Source: Adlercreutzia rubneri (GTDB lineage: Bacteria > Actinomycetota > Coriobacteriia > Coriobacteriales > Eggerthellaceae). Taken from it: a DNA stretch of 64,000 nucleotides. Shown here piece after piece: positions 1 through 8,448 of this stretch. The notes under the pieces were generated by a model. That model ran no database searches. It was not told where the DNA came from and saw only the letters and a list, made by a program, of their open reading frames with translations. The stretch spans positions 124,001 to 188,000 of the forward strand of contig NZ_WPOO01000002.1 of NCBI RefSeq assembly GCF_009755265.1, given 5' to 3'. Made by a program: the position numbers and the translations under genes. How positions within the stretch are numbered: the stretch's first letter is position 1; each line of letters starts with the position of its first letter.

Positions 1-14
1 TAGAGGCTCTTGCC

Positions 15-575
15 TTACCAGTTAGAAGGTTTTTCCAGCGAGAACGAGGCGGGTTGCCATTCCACGACAGAGCCGGCACGTCGTGTGGCCGGCACGTCGA
101 TCAGGCGCTGGTTGGAGGAGCCGCACCACTTCAGCTCGAGGGACTTGCGCGATTCCACGAAGGGGCCGTCCACCAGCACGTCGATATGGTCGAGCAAGTT
201 GGCGATGGCAGGATCCGTCCGCCCCGCAAGATCGTCGTAGAGGTAGCCCGTGTAGCACCAGATGCCGTAACCCTCGCGCTTCAGCGCGGCCGCCAGAGCC
301 GCGCAGGCCTCCGGCTGCTCGAAGGGCTCGCCACCGGAGAGGGTCACGTCGTGCACGAGGCCGTTGGCGCGAATATCGGCCAGAAGGGCCGCCAGCGTCG
401 TTTCGGTGCCGCCCTCGGCCGGCTGGCTTTCGGGGTTGTGGCAGCCGGGACAGTGGTGCGAGCACCCTTGGACGAACACGGCGTAGCGCAGGCCGGGGCC
501 GTCCACGATGGAGTCGGGCACGGTGCCGTACAGCGAGATGGTGGTGTTTTCGAAGTCGTTTTCCATAGCCGCCAT
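15..575 (-). CDS. nrdG: Anaerobic ribonucleotide reductase activating protein (radical SAM)
   Basis: This is a radical SAM activase that generates the glycyl radical on the class III ribonucleotide reductase NrdD, allowing dNTP synthesis without oxygen. The N-terminal part carries the CX3CX2C cluster motif (CSHHCPGC) and an SGGEPF motif, the usual SAM-binding features. The full open frame begins at 599, but the ATG at 575 has GGAG about 9 nt upstream and gives 186 residues, close to the family norm; an ATG at 566 is a weaker alternative. NrdD is not visible. The gene upstream on this strand is the probable 6S RNA, so nrdD must lie beyond the left edge or elsewhere. Confidence 0.88.
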   Translation of the reverse strand: MAAMENDFENTTISLYGTVPDSIVDGPGLRYAVFVQGCSHHCPGCHNPESQPAEGGTETTLAALLADIRANGLVHDVTLSGGEPFEQPEACAALAAALKREGYGIWCYTGYLYDDLAGRTDPAIANLLDHIDVLVDGPFVESRKSLELKWCGSSNQRLIDVPATRRAGSVVEWQPASFSLEKPSNW

Positions 576-730
576 TGTAGCGCACTCCGGTCCATGCATC
601 CGTCGGCTGCGTCTCTGTCATAAAGTTGGCATGACCGCTTCTTCAAGCTGCGATGGTGGGCAACGTTTGCCCAACAGCTTATGTTGCGGTGGATGTCAAG
701 ACTTTCCTGTCACCGGGTTTTGCGTATACT

Positions 731-895
731 GGAGGTAAGTCCTGTTCCCGCCATATATTGCGATGGACCGACGTATTGTGACGAGGGAGCTCTAGAAGCG
801 GTTGGAACGGAGATTCGCATCCGTTGATGCGAAAGCCGGGAGACCCGATGCGAGCACCCACCTTTTGAGGTGGGTTCATCCTCTGGCGTGGGGCA
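731..895 (+). ncRNA. ssrS: Probable 6S RNA
   Basis: This stretch has no plausible gene, but its layout resembles 6S RNA, which binds the sigma-70 RNA polymerase holoenzyme. A perfect 8-bp hairpin (ACCCACCT, TTTG loop, AGGTGGGT, 856-875) followed by TTCATCC matches the conserved 3'-side stem typical of 6S RNAs. GGAGG at 731-735 can pair with CCTCT near 880-884 as the closing stem, giving an RNA of about 165 nt with a large internal region. TATACT at 725-730 sits immediately upstream as a -10 box; no clear -35 is seen. The call rests on pattern memory, so a covariance-model search would decide it. Confidence 0.5.
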
Positions 896-944
896 GGGCT
901 ATTTTTGTGCCCAAAAGCGCCATGAAGTTCTGCGCTACGCGAAC

Positions 945-1817
945 TCAGTTGCTGGAGGCGCCTTCCTCGTCTTTCACGGGCACGAGCGAGCCGGTGGCGT
1001 CGGTAAGTTTCTGCCCGGTTAGGTCGCCCATGGCCTCTTCAATGAGATGGTTGTGCACGTAGGGGGCCACGGCGCGGATGGCGGCATCGGTGGCAGAGGA
1101 GGCCTTGGACGCCTCCGCGATAGTGAAGCTCAGCGAACCTTTGAATCCGTAGTCGCTGATGGATGAGAACGACACGCTGGGCCGCTTCTTCAGTTTGCTC
1201 ACGCGGGCGATGGCCTTCTCGGCGGCGTCCTCAATGTGGTGGGCCGTGGCGGTGAGCCGCTCGCTGTTGGTGGTGACCACCAGGGGAATGGAAATCTCGT
1301 TCAAGGGGGATAGCTTGCAGACAGCCGTGGAGGTCATAAGCGAGTTGGGGATATTGGTGATGGTGCCCGAGCTGTCCTTGATGGAGGTGTAGCGCCAAGT
1401 GACGTCCTGCACGACGCCGGTGACGCCGGAAGGCCCCATGCGGATGTTGTCGCCGGGCTCCACCGTGCGCGACACGCTGACGGTCAGGCCGCCGATGAGG
1501 TTCGATAGCGTGTCTTGAAAGCCGAGGGACACCGCGATACCAACGACGCCAAGGCCGGTGATCATGGCCGAAATGTTCACGTTGAAGCACATGGAAAGCA
1601 CGCAGCAGATGCCGATGACCCACACCACGATGCGCACCAAGTTGATGAAAATGGAGCTGGAGGGCAGAAGCGAGGTCTTGTTCAGCACCCGGCGCATAAA
1701 GGCCACGGTGATGCGGGCGACGACGAAGGTGATTGCGCAGATGATCACGACGCCGAGCATGGTATTGAACCAGTCGGCGTGGATGAACTTATCGAATATG
1801 TCGAGCAAATTGGGCAT
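945..1817 (-). CDS. mscS: Small-conductance mechanosensitive channel (MscS family)
   Basis: This membrane channel opens under tension to release solutes during hypo-osmotic shock. About 290 residues hold three hydrophobic segments: roughly residues 18-45, 60-80, and a Gly/Ala-rich pore helix containing GLGVVGIAVSLGFQ. The soluble beta domain and C-terminal cytoplasmic domain of MscS follow. The open frame extends to 1844, but that upstream Met lies inside the hairpin ending the pknB operon, so the Met at 1817 (MPNLLDIF) is preferred. No Shine-Dalgarno is obvious; a consensus TATAAT lies 6 nt before this ATG, so the message may be leaderless. It is downstream of pknB and probably separately transcribed. 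Confidence 0.85.
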   Translation of the reverse strand: MPNLLDIFDKFIHADWFNTMLGVVIICAITFVVARITVAFMRRVLNKTSLLPSSSIFINLVRIVVWVIGICCVLSMCFNVNISAMITGLGVVGIAVSLGFQDTLSNLIGGLTVSVSRTVEPGDNIRMGPSGVTGVVQDVTWRYTSIKDSSGTITNIPNSLMTSTAVCKLSPLNEISIPLVVTTNSERLTATAHHIEDAAEKAIARVSKLKKRPSVSFSSISDYGFKGSLSFTIAEASKASSATDAAIRAVAPYVHNHLIEEAMGDLTGQKLTDATGSLVPVKDEEGASSN

Positions 1818-1823
1818 GGCCTC

Positions 1824-1829
1824 ATTATA
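1824..1829 (-). promoter_or_regulatory. Consensus TATAAT -10 box abutting the mscS start
   Basis: On the minus strand TATAAT is followed by GAGGCC and then ATG at 1817, so transcription would start at or next to the initiation codon. The -35 region would overlap the terminator hairpin and shows no TTGACA match. Confidence 0.35.
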
Positions 1830-1832
1830 GAA

Positions 1833-1863
1833 GGGCGCCTCCATCCCGAAGGAGGAGGCGCCC
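1833..1863 (-). terminator. Hairpin terminator of the fhaA-pknB operon
   Basis: The perfect 10-bp arms GGGCGCCTCC and GGAGGCGCCC (1833-1842 and 1854-1863) lie just past the pknB stop codon on the minus strand. The following sequence is TTCTATAAT rather than a run of T, so termination strength is uncertain. Confidence 0.6.
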
Positions 1864-1889
1864 GGTCTTCACGGTTTCGTTATCCGATC

Positions 1890-3824
1890 CTAGTTGGCGG
1901 AAGGCGTGGTCGTGCCGGTGTCGCCGCCCTGATTGCCGGGGTCGGTCGTGCCGCCGCTGCCGCTGCCGCCGCCCGTGCCCGGATCAGTGGTGCCGCCAGG
2001 GTTAGTGGTGCCCGGATCGGTGGTGCCGGGGTTCGACGGCTGGGCGGGTTCCGGTTCCGGTTCGGGCTCCGGCTCGGGGCCCTTCGAAATGGTGATCTGC
2101 ACCGTGGCGCCGGGCTTCACCTTATCGTTCAGCGGATCCTGCTTCATGACGCGGCCCTCGCCCTGCTTGTCGCTGTACTCGCGGGCCTTCACATCGGCGC
2201 CGAATCCCTCGGACTGCAGCTTGTCGATGGCCTGCTCCTCGGTCATGCCAATGACGTTGGGCACCGTGGTCAGCTCGCTTCCGCGGGAGGTGACGACCTC
2301 GATGGTGGTGCCGGGCTTCACCGGGTCGCCGGCGGCGGGGCTTTGCGAAATGATCTTGCCCTCGGCGACATCTTCCGAGTATTTGCTCTCGGCTTCCACA
2401 ACCTTAAGGCCGGCGTCCTCGGCCGCTTGGCGTGCATCATCCATGGTCATGTTCTTGAAGTTGGGCGCGTCCACGGTATCGGGCCCCACGGCAATGGTGA
2501 GGGTGATGGTCGCCCCCTTCTGCTGCTTGGTGCCGCCGGCCGGGTCTTGCTGCAGCACCGTGCCCTCGTCGACGGATTCGTCTTCCTTGGTCGTAATCTG
2601 CACCTGGAAGCCGGCCTGCTCCAGCGTGAAGGTGGCCTCCTGCTCGGTGTTGCCCACCACGCTGGGGACCTCAATGGGCTCGTCGGCAGGGGCCGCCGGC
2701 TTGAAGCCGCCCGTTACCGCGAACGCGATGCCGGCCACCAGCGCGATGGCCAGAATGGCGCAGAGGGCGATGATGACGGGTTTCTTGCTCTTCTTCGTGT
2801 TGGCATCGTGGAAGTTCGTCGCCTGGAAATTGCCCGTGGAGCTCGGCGACATGGCCGCCGTGCCGCCGGCAACCGTCGGCATAACCTGGGTGCTCGTCAT
2901 GCCCGGCACCGCACCCGGCACCGCGCCCATCATGCGGGTCTGGGCCTCGGTGAACGACGAGCTCATCGCGCCAGCCGGCAGGGTGACGGGGCGTCCGGCC
3001 AGGTAGTCCATCAGCGCGATGCGCATGTCGTTAGCCGTGGCGAAGCGACGCGCCGGATCCTTCGAAAGGGCCACCATGATGATGTCCTCAAGGTCGGGAT
3101 CGATGTTCGGGTTGATGGAAGAGGGGGCCGCCGGTTCGTCCTTCACCTGCTGCATGGCCACTGATACGGCGTCTGGACCGTCGAAGGGCAGCTTGCCCGT
3201 GGTGGCCTCGTACAGCACGATGCCCAGCGAGTAAATGTCGCTGGCGGCGGTGAGGTCCTTGCCCTGGGCCTGCTCCGGCGAGATGTAATGGGCGGTGCCC
3301 AGCACAGCGGAGGTTTTGTCGTTCACGGAGTTCTTCGCTCGGGCGATGCCGAAATCCATCACCTTCACGTTGCCGTCGGGCTGCACCATGATGTTCTGCG
3401 GCTTGATGTCGCGGTGGATGATGTCCTGGTTGTGGGCCACGGTGAGGGCCTGGCACACCTGGGAGCCGATTTCAGCGGCCTTGCGCTGGTTGATGGCGCC
3501 GCGCTGCTGAATGGCGGTCTTCAGGTCGGACCCGCGCACGAATTCCATGACGATGTAGTAGGTCTCGTCGTCCTGGCCCCAGTCGTACACGTTCACGATG
3601 TAGGGGCTCTGCAGATTCGCGGCAGCGGCGGCCTCCTGGCGGAAGCGCTGGGTGAAAGAGGGGTCGGCGGCGAATTGCGGCAGCATCACCTTCACGGCGA
3701 CGACGCGGCCCAGCGTGCTGTCCTGGGCGCGGTACACCTCGGCCATGCCGCCGATGCCGATGCGGTCCTTTATCTCGTAACGGCCGCCAAAGACCTTGCC
3801 CGTCATTGTTCCCTGTCCGGTCAC
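1890..3824 (-). CDS. pknB: Ser/Thr protein kinase with PASTA repeats (PknB/StkP type)
   Basis: This transmembrane kinase senses cell-wall fragments and phosphorylates division and wall-synthesis proteins. The N-terminal kinase domain (about residues 10-275) shows the Gly loop (GIGGMAEVY), VAVKV lysine, HRDIKPQN, DFG and SPEQA motifs. A single TM segment lies near residues 350-372. Three extracellular PASTA domains follow (about 385-590), then a Pro-Glu repeat and a Gly/Thr/Pro-rich tail. The start is GTG with AAGGAG 7 nt upstream; the ATG seven codons in lacks such a site. It is the last gene of the fhaA-fhaB-pstP-SEDS/PBP-pknB operon. The companion pknA found in mycobacteria is absent here. 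Confidence 0.95.
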   Translation of the reverse strand: MTGQGTMTGKVFGGRYEIKDRIGIGGMAEVYRAQDSTLGRVVAVKVMLPQFAADPSFTQRFRQEAAAAANLQSPYIVNVYDWGQDDETYYIVMEFVRGSDLKTAIQQRGAINQRKAAEIGSQVCQALTVAHNQDIIHRDIKPQNIMVQPDGNVKVMDFGIARAKNSVNDKTSAVLGTAHYISPEQAQGKDLTAASDIYSLGIVLYEATTGKLPFDGPDAVSVAMQQVKDEPAAPSSINPNIDPDLEDIIMVALSKDPARRFATANDMRIALMDYLAGRPVTLPAGAMSSSFTEAQTRMMGAVPGAVPGMTSTQVMPTVAGGTAAMSPSSTGNFQATNFHDANTKKSKKPVIIALCAILAIALVAGIAFAVTGGFKPAAPADEPIEVPSVVGNTEQEATFTLEQAGFQVQITTKEDESVDEGTVLQQDPAGGTKQQKGATITLTIAVGPDTVDAPNFKNMTMDDARQAAEDAGLKVVEAESKYSEDVAEGKIISQSPAAGDPVKPGTTIEVVTSRGSELTTVPNVIGMTEEQAIDKLQSEGFGADVKAREYSDKQGEGRVMKQDPLNDKVKPGATVQITISKGPEPEPEPEPEPAQPSNPGTTDPGTTNPGGTTDPGTGGGSGSGGTTDPGNQGGDTGTTTPSAN

Positions 3825-3902
3825 CTTGATACTCCTTAAAGTTCCATGTACGAGTGCGTTTGCGGTTTAAGTATGCGAACTCTGGTGAGTCTTGCCATTG
3901 TA

Positions 3903-6686
3903 CTACAGCGCCCCCGTCACTTCGAGAGCCGTTTCCAGAACGTCGTGGGCGGCACTGGCGCCAGCCCCCGATTCGCCCTTCTCGATGACGACGGCCACCA
4001 CGACCTTGGGGTCGGCAGCGGGGGCCATTCCCACGAACCAGCTGTCGTCGCTGCCATCGCCGCGCTCGTGGGTGCCGGTCTTGCCGGCCACGGCCACGTC
4101 GTCCAGTGCCGCCTTGCCGCCGGTGCCTTCGGTGACGACGCCCTTCATGATGTCGATCTCAGCGGCGGCGGTGTCGGCGTCCATGGCCTGCTTCAGCTTC
4201 ACGGGAATGGGCGAGAAGCTGCGCTCGCCGTTGGCGTTGTAGATGCCGTCGACCAGGTAGGGCTGCATGATGGCGCCCTCGTTGGCGATGGCGGAACCCA
4301 CCAGCGCCATTTGCAGCACAGTGGCCTGGGGGCCGGCGGGGCTCTCATGCTCGCCCACCGGCTCGCCGCAGGCGGCCCAGGCCGTCTCCCAGGTGGTCAT
4401 TTCCTCGGGGTCGGGCATGAGGGACGTGGCCAGGGGAAGGTCGAAGGGGATAGCCTCGTTGAACCCGAAGCTTGTGGCCATCTGCACGAGCAAATCGCTG
4501 CCGAGCTGCACGCCCACCTGGCCGAACACCGTGTTCGACGAGTACCACAGGGCCTGCTCCAGGGTGATCTTGCCGTAGGAGCGTTTCTTCACGTTGGTCA
4601 CCGGCGCGTTGCCGATGTCCATCTCGCCGGGGGAGTCGTACACCGTGTCCGCCGTGGCGATGTGGTTCTGCAGCGCGGCGGCCAGGGTCACCATCTTGAA
4701 GGTGGAGCCTGGCGCGTACAGCGCCTGGGTGGCGCGGTTGAACAGCTCGGAGGAGTCGCTGCCGCCGTCCGCAGCCGCCGTGAGCAGCTCCTCGTAATTG
4801 GCGGCGTCGAAGGTGGGGGAGGAGGCCAGGGCGTACACGGCGCCGGTCTCGGGGTTCAAGGCCACCACGGCGCCCACCTGCCCGGCCAGGGCGTCCTGGG
4901 CCGCCTGCTGAATGCGGGAATCGATGGAAAGCACGACGTCGTTGCCCTTGGTCTGGATGCCCGCGAGCGAGTTCACTACGTCGGTGAAGCTAGCGAAGTT
5001 CTGCTCGCCGCGCAGGGTGTCGTTGTAGGCGGCCTCGATGCCGGCGGTGCCGAAGCGCTGGGAAGTGTAGCCCACGATGTGCGCCGCCAGCTCGCCAGCC
5101 GGATACTCGCGCTTATAGGAGCCGTCCTCCTGGCGTACCGAGGTAGCGAGCACCGTGCCGTCGGCGGTAGAGATGGTGCCCCGTTCCATGCGCGCTTCCT
5201 TGGCGATGGTGTGGTTGTTCGACGGCATGCTCTGGTACTCCGGCGCCTTGATGACCATGAGGTAGGTGAGGTTCGCCACCAGTACCGCGAAGAGCACCGA
5301 GAAAACGATCATGGTGCCGGTGAGCCGCTTGCCCAAGGCCACGCGTCCCAGCACTGCGTCCGATCCGTGGGCGCCGATGGCCCCGGTCTGGCGCATTTCG
5401 GAATTCACGCCGGTGCCCTCGTCTCCGCAGCGCAGCAGGCAGCCGACGATGATGAAGCTGGCGATGAGCGACGAGCCGCCCTGGCTGATGAAGGGCAGCG
5501 TGATGCCGGTCAGCGGGATGAGGCGCGTGACGCCGCCGACGATGATGAAGGCCTGCAGCACGATGATGGAGGTGAGGCCCACGGCGGTGAACGAGCTGAC
5601 GTCGGATTTCGCCCGGGCCGCTGTGACGATGCCGCGGATGGCGAAGCACAAATACAGCAGCAGCACACCGGCCGCGCCGAGCAGGCCCGTCTCCTCGGCG
5701 ATGACCGGGAAGATGAAGTCGCTCTCGGCGACGGGGATGCCGCCCTCGGCTACGGGCTGACCGCCCATGCCCCGGCCGATACCGGTGCCGAACAGGTCGC
5801 CGTCGGCGATGGAATACAAGCTCTGCACCAGCTGGAAGCCGCCGCCCTGGGCCTCGGCGAAGGGGTCCTGCCAAATGGCGACGCGGGTCTGCACGTGGCC
5901 CATCATGCCGTAAAGGGCCACGGCCGCAATGGCCGCAAGCCCAATGGACACCACCAGGTAGAGCTTCTTCCCCGTGGCCACATACAGCATGATGACGAAC
6001 ACGGAAAACAGCACCAAGGCGAGGCCGAGGTCTTTCTCCAGCACGACGACGATGAAGGCGAGCGCCCACATGACGATGAGGGGCAGAAGGGTGGCGAGGC
6101 TCGGCAGCCACAGCGGCCCCACCTTCCACGTGAACACCGAGAGCATCTCGCGGTTGGCGGCCAGGTAGGCGGCGATGAAGAACACGATGAGAATCTTCGC
6201 CAGCTCGCCGGGCTGGAAGCTGAAGCTGCCGAAGCGCAGCCACAGCTGGCCGCCGCCGGATTCGTAGCCGATGACCGGCAACATGGGGGAAAGCAGCAGC
6301 AGAATGCCCACGATCATGAGCGTGTACTTGTAATTGGCGAGCTTGTCCAGGTTGCGCACGACGGCGAGCGTGGCGATCATGGCCGCGATGCCGATGAACA
6401 GCCACAGCAGCTGATTCACGGCCAAATCAGGCACAATACGGGTGACGAAGGCGATGCCGACGCCCGACAGCGCGAACGAGATAGGCAGGATGGCCGGGTC
6501 GGCCGCCGGGGCGAGCAAGCGCACGGCAATGTGGGCCACAAGGAATGCGGCGAAGATGCCGAGGGGCACGCCCAGGGTGTTGAAGGAGAGCTCCTGCCCG
6601 CCGGTGACCACCATCATGGCAAAAAGCACGATGACGATGGGCGAGGCGATGAGCAGAAGCATCAGCTCTATGTTGCGCCGGGTCAT
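3903..6686 (-). CDS. Fused SEDS glycosyltransferase (RodA/FtsW) and class B PBP transpeptidase
   Basis: This single 927-residue polypeptide joins two peptidoglycan enzymes that are normally separate. Residues 1 to about 400 form a multi-TM SEDS polymerase with the family signature GGIPVAESDFIF and SQGGSS. After a further TM segment near 450, residues 500-927 form a penicillin-binding transpeptidase with S661-T-F-K664 (SxxK), S716-S-N718 (SxN) and K869-T-G. It would both polymerise and crosslink glycan strands at the membrane. In most actinobacteria the same locus carries rodA and pbpA side by side. The start ATG overlaps the pstP stop by 4 nt, showing translational coupling. No internal stop or restart is seen, so the fusion appears genuine. 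Confidence 0.92.
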   Translation of the reverse strand: MTRRNIELMLLLIASPIVIVLFAMMVVTGGQELSFNTLGVPLGIFAAFLVAHIAVRLLAPAADPAILPISFALSGVGIAFVTRIVPDLAVNQLLWLFIGIAAMIATLAVVRNLDKLANYKYTLMIVGILLLLSPMLPVIGYESGGGQLWLRFGSFSFQPGELAKILIVFFIAAYLAANREMLSVFTWKVGPLWLPSLATLLPLIVMWALAFIVVVLEKDLGLALVLFSVFVIMLYVATGKKLYLVVSIGLAAIAAVALYGMMGHVQTRVAIWQDPFAEAQGGGFQLVQSLYSIADGDLFGTGIGRGMGGQPVAEGGIPVAESDFIFPVIAEETGLLGAAGVLLLYLCFAIRGIVTAARAKSDVSSFTAVGLTSIIVLQAFIIVGGVTRLIPLTGITLPFISQGGSSLIASFIIVGCLLRCGDEGTGVNSEMRQTGAIGAHGSDAVLGRVALGKRLTGTMIVFSVLFAVLVANLTYLMVIKAPEYQSMPSNNHTIAKEARMERGTISTADGTVLATSVRQEDGSYKREYPAGELAAHIVGYTSQRFGTAGIEAAYNDTLRGEQNFASFTDVVNSLAGIQTKGNDVVLSIDSRIQQAAQDALAGQVGAVVALNPETGAVYALASSPTFDAANYEELLTAAADGGSDSSELFNRATQALYAPGSTFKMVTLAAALQNHIATADTVYDSPGEMDIGNAPVTNVKKRSYGKITLEQALWYSSNTVFGQVGVQLGSDLLVQMATSFGFNEAIPFDLPLATSLMPDPEEMTTWETAWAACGEPVGEHESPAGPQATVLQMALVGSAIANEGAIMQPYLVDGIYNANGERSFSPIPVKLKQAMDADTAAAEIDIMKGVVTEGTGGKAALDDVAVAGKTGTHERGDGSDDSWFVGMAPAADPKVVVAVVIEKGESGAGASAAHDVLETALEVTGAL

Positions 6687-7999
6687 CGGTTGGTTCCTCC
6701 CGAGGTGCTCCCGGCCGTGCTGCCGCTTGCGCCAGCGTCGGGGTTGCCCGTGCCCTTGCCGGTCGTGCCGGAGCCGGCACCGGCCGGGGGTTCAGTGTCT
6801 TGCGAGTCCGTGCCACCCTGCTCGCCACCGGCCGCGCCGCCGCCAGCACCTTCCGTACCCTTCGCGGGTTCCTCAGGCTGGTTGGCCTCGGCTGCTGCCC
6901 GGGCCGCTTCCTCTTCGGCGGCCTTCCGGTCGGCGATCTCCTTCTCGTATTCCGCGACGAGGCTGTTGGCGGCTTCCAGGGAATCCACCTTGATGCCCTC
7001 CTCGCGCAGGCGGTTGGCAGTGCCCGGCTGCAAGTCGTCCAGAGCCACGTCGGTCACGCGGTCGAGGTGATTGAACGAGAATCCGAAAATGTCGCCGGGA
7101 ACGCCCTGGTACACGGCGACCTTCCCATCCTGGGCCACCAAATAGGCGGCGTTGGACGCCAGGTAGTTGAACCCATAGGCGCAACCGGCGATGATGGCCA
7201 CCAGCAAAAGCGCCAGCATGATAGCCGTCGCGCGGCTCTTGCGCGTCAGCTTGCGGCGGTGCTGCTCGGCCAGGCCCGTCACGTCCACGACGATGACAGT
7301 GACGTTGTCGTAGCCGCCCCGGCCCACGGCCTCGTTCACCAGCTGGGCCGCGCAGCGCTGGGGCTCGCTGTGGCTGGCGAGGATCTTGGCAATCTGGTCA
7401 TCTTCCAACATCGTGGAAAGCCCGTCGGAGCACAGAAGCAGACGGTCGCCGGCTTCCGCGGTCAGCTCGAACAAGTCCGGCTGGGTGCGCGGGTCGCTGC
7501 CCAAGGCGCGGGTGATGACCGAGCGCTGGGGATGAACGCGGGCCTCGGCCTCAGTAATTTGCCCGGCCTCAATAAGGTCGGCCACAAGCGAGTGGTCGCG
7601 GGTGAGCTGCTGCATCTGCCCCTTATGCAAAAGGTAGGCGCGCGAGTCGCCCACCTGGGCGATGACGAGCTTGTCCTTCTCCAGCATAGCGGCGGTGCAG
7701 GTGCAGCCCATGCCGGCGCGGCCGACGCCCTCGCGGGCGGCGCGGATGATGGCGAGGTTCGCCTCTTCCACGGCCTGTCCCAAAGCCGAGGCATCGGGGT
7801 GCGCCGGCGCGCGGTCGCAGATGACGTCCACGGCGATTTCCGAGGCCACTTCCCCCGCGGCGTGGCCGCCCATGCCGTCGCACACCACGTACAGTGGCGG
7901 GGCAACGGCCAGCGAGTCCTCGTTGTGCTCGCGCACGCAGCCGACGTCGGTGCGACTGCCGAAAGTTGCGCCGCTCTTCTTGCGCTTTGCCCGGGCCAT
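6683..7999 (-). CDS. pstP: PP2C-family Ser/Thr phosphatase (PstP)
   Basis: This phosphatase reverses PknB phosphorylation. The PP2C catalytic domain (about residues 10-240) shows the metal-binding motifs REHNED, CDGMGGHAAG, GDSRAY, LCSDGLS and GGYDNVTV. A TM segment at about 262-284 anchors it, and an extracellular region of about 150 residues follows, ending in a Glu/Ala- then Gly/Ser/Thr-rich tail. Its start overlaps the fhaB stop by 1 nt (TAATG) and its stop overlaps the SEDS/PBP start by 4 nt, placing it firmly inside one operon. Confidence 0.93.
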   Translation of the reverse strand: MARAKRKKSGATFGSRTDVGCVREHNEDSLAVAPPLYVVCDGMGGHAAGEVASEIAVDVICDRAPAHPDASALGQAVEEANLAIIRAAREGVGRAGMGCTCTAAMLEKDKLVIAQVGDSRAYLLHKGQMQQLTRDHSLVADLIEAGQITEAEARVHPQRSVITRALGSDPRTQPDLFELTAEAGDRLLLCSDGLSTMLEDDQIAKILASHSEPQRCAAQLVNEAVGRGGYDNVTVIVVDVTGLAEQHRRKLTRKSRATAIMLALLLVAIIAGCAYGFNYLASNAAYLVAQDGKVAVYQGVPGDIFGFSFNHLDRVTDVALDDLQPGTANRLREEGIKVDSLEAANSLVAEYEKEIADRKAAEEEAARAAAEANQPEEPAKGTEGAGGGAAGGEQGGTDSQDTEPPAGAGSGTTGKGTGNPDAGASGSTAGSTSGGTNR

Positions 8000-8412
8000 T
8001 ATTGGTTCCTCACGCGGATGTCGACGTCGCCGATGGTGACGAGATCCTTGTTGCGCAGGGCCACCGGATCATGGACGGGGCGCCCGTTCACGGCCGTGCC
8101 GTTCTTCGAGCCCAGATCTTCCACGAAGAGGTTCTGGCCCATCAGCTGGAAACGGGCGTGGCGGCCGGACACGTAGCCGGCGCCGATGACGATGTCGGCG
8201 CCCGGCGAGCGGCCCACGATGACAGGCCCGTGCACGGCGATGGAGACGCCGCGCAGCTCTTTGGGGCCGCGCTCCACCGACACCGTCCAGCCGCGCTCCT
8301 TCTTGCGGGAGCCTTTGACCATGCCGATGCCGGTGCGCATGATGGCGAACAGAAACAGATAGAGCAGCGCCACGAACAACAGGCGCGCGATGAGCAGAAC
8401 GAGATCGATCAC
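7999..8412 (-). CDS. fhaB: Membrane-anchored FHA-domain protein (FhaB/FipA-like)
   Basis: This 137-residue phosphothreonine reader has an N-terminal TM helix (about residues 3-25) and a C-terminal forkhead-associated domain. The FHA signature residues are visible: GRSPGADIVI, then SGRHARF, then DLGSKNGTAVNG. In mycobacteria the equivalent protein links PknA/PknB phosphorylation to division proteins at the septum. It sits between fhaA and pstP, as in other actinobacteria, and is coupled to pstP by a 1-nt overlap. Confidence 0.9.
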   Translation of the reverse strand: MIDLVLLIARLLFVALLYLFLFAIMRTGIGMVKGSRKKERGWTVSVERGPKELRGVSIAVHGPVIVGRSPGADIVIGAGYVSGRHARFQLMGQNLFVEDLGSKNGTAVNGRPVHDPVALRNKDLVTIGDVDIRVRNQ

Positions 8413-8448
8413 CGATAGCCTCCTTTGGCTCGCTGAGGTGCGGGCGGG

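Noticed and set aside
3846..7070. 1,074-residue open frame on the plus strand opposite the SEDS/PBP gene
   Set aside because: It is His/Gly/Arg-rich with no domain pattern and lies opposite a gene with all catalytic motifs; a shadow frame of high-GC DNA.
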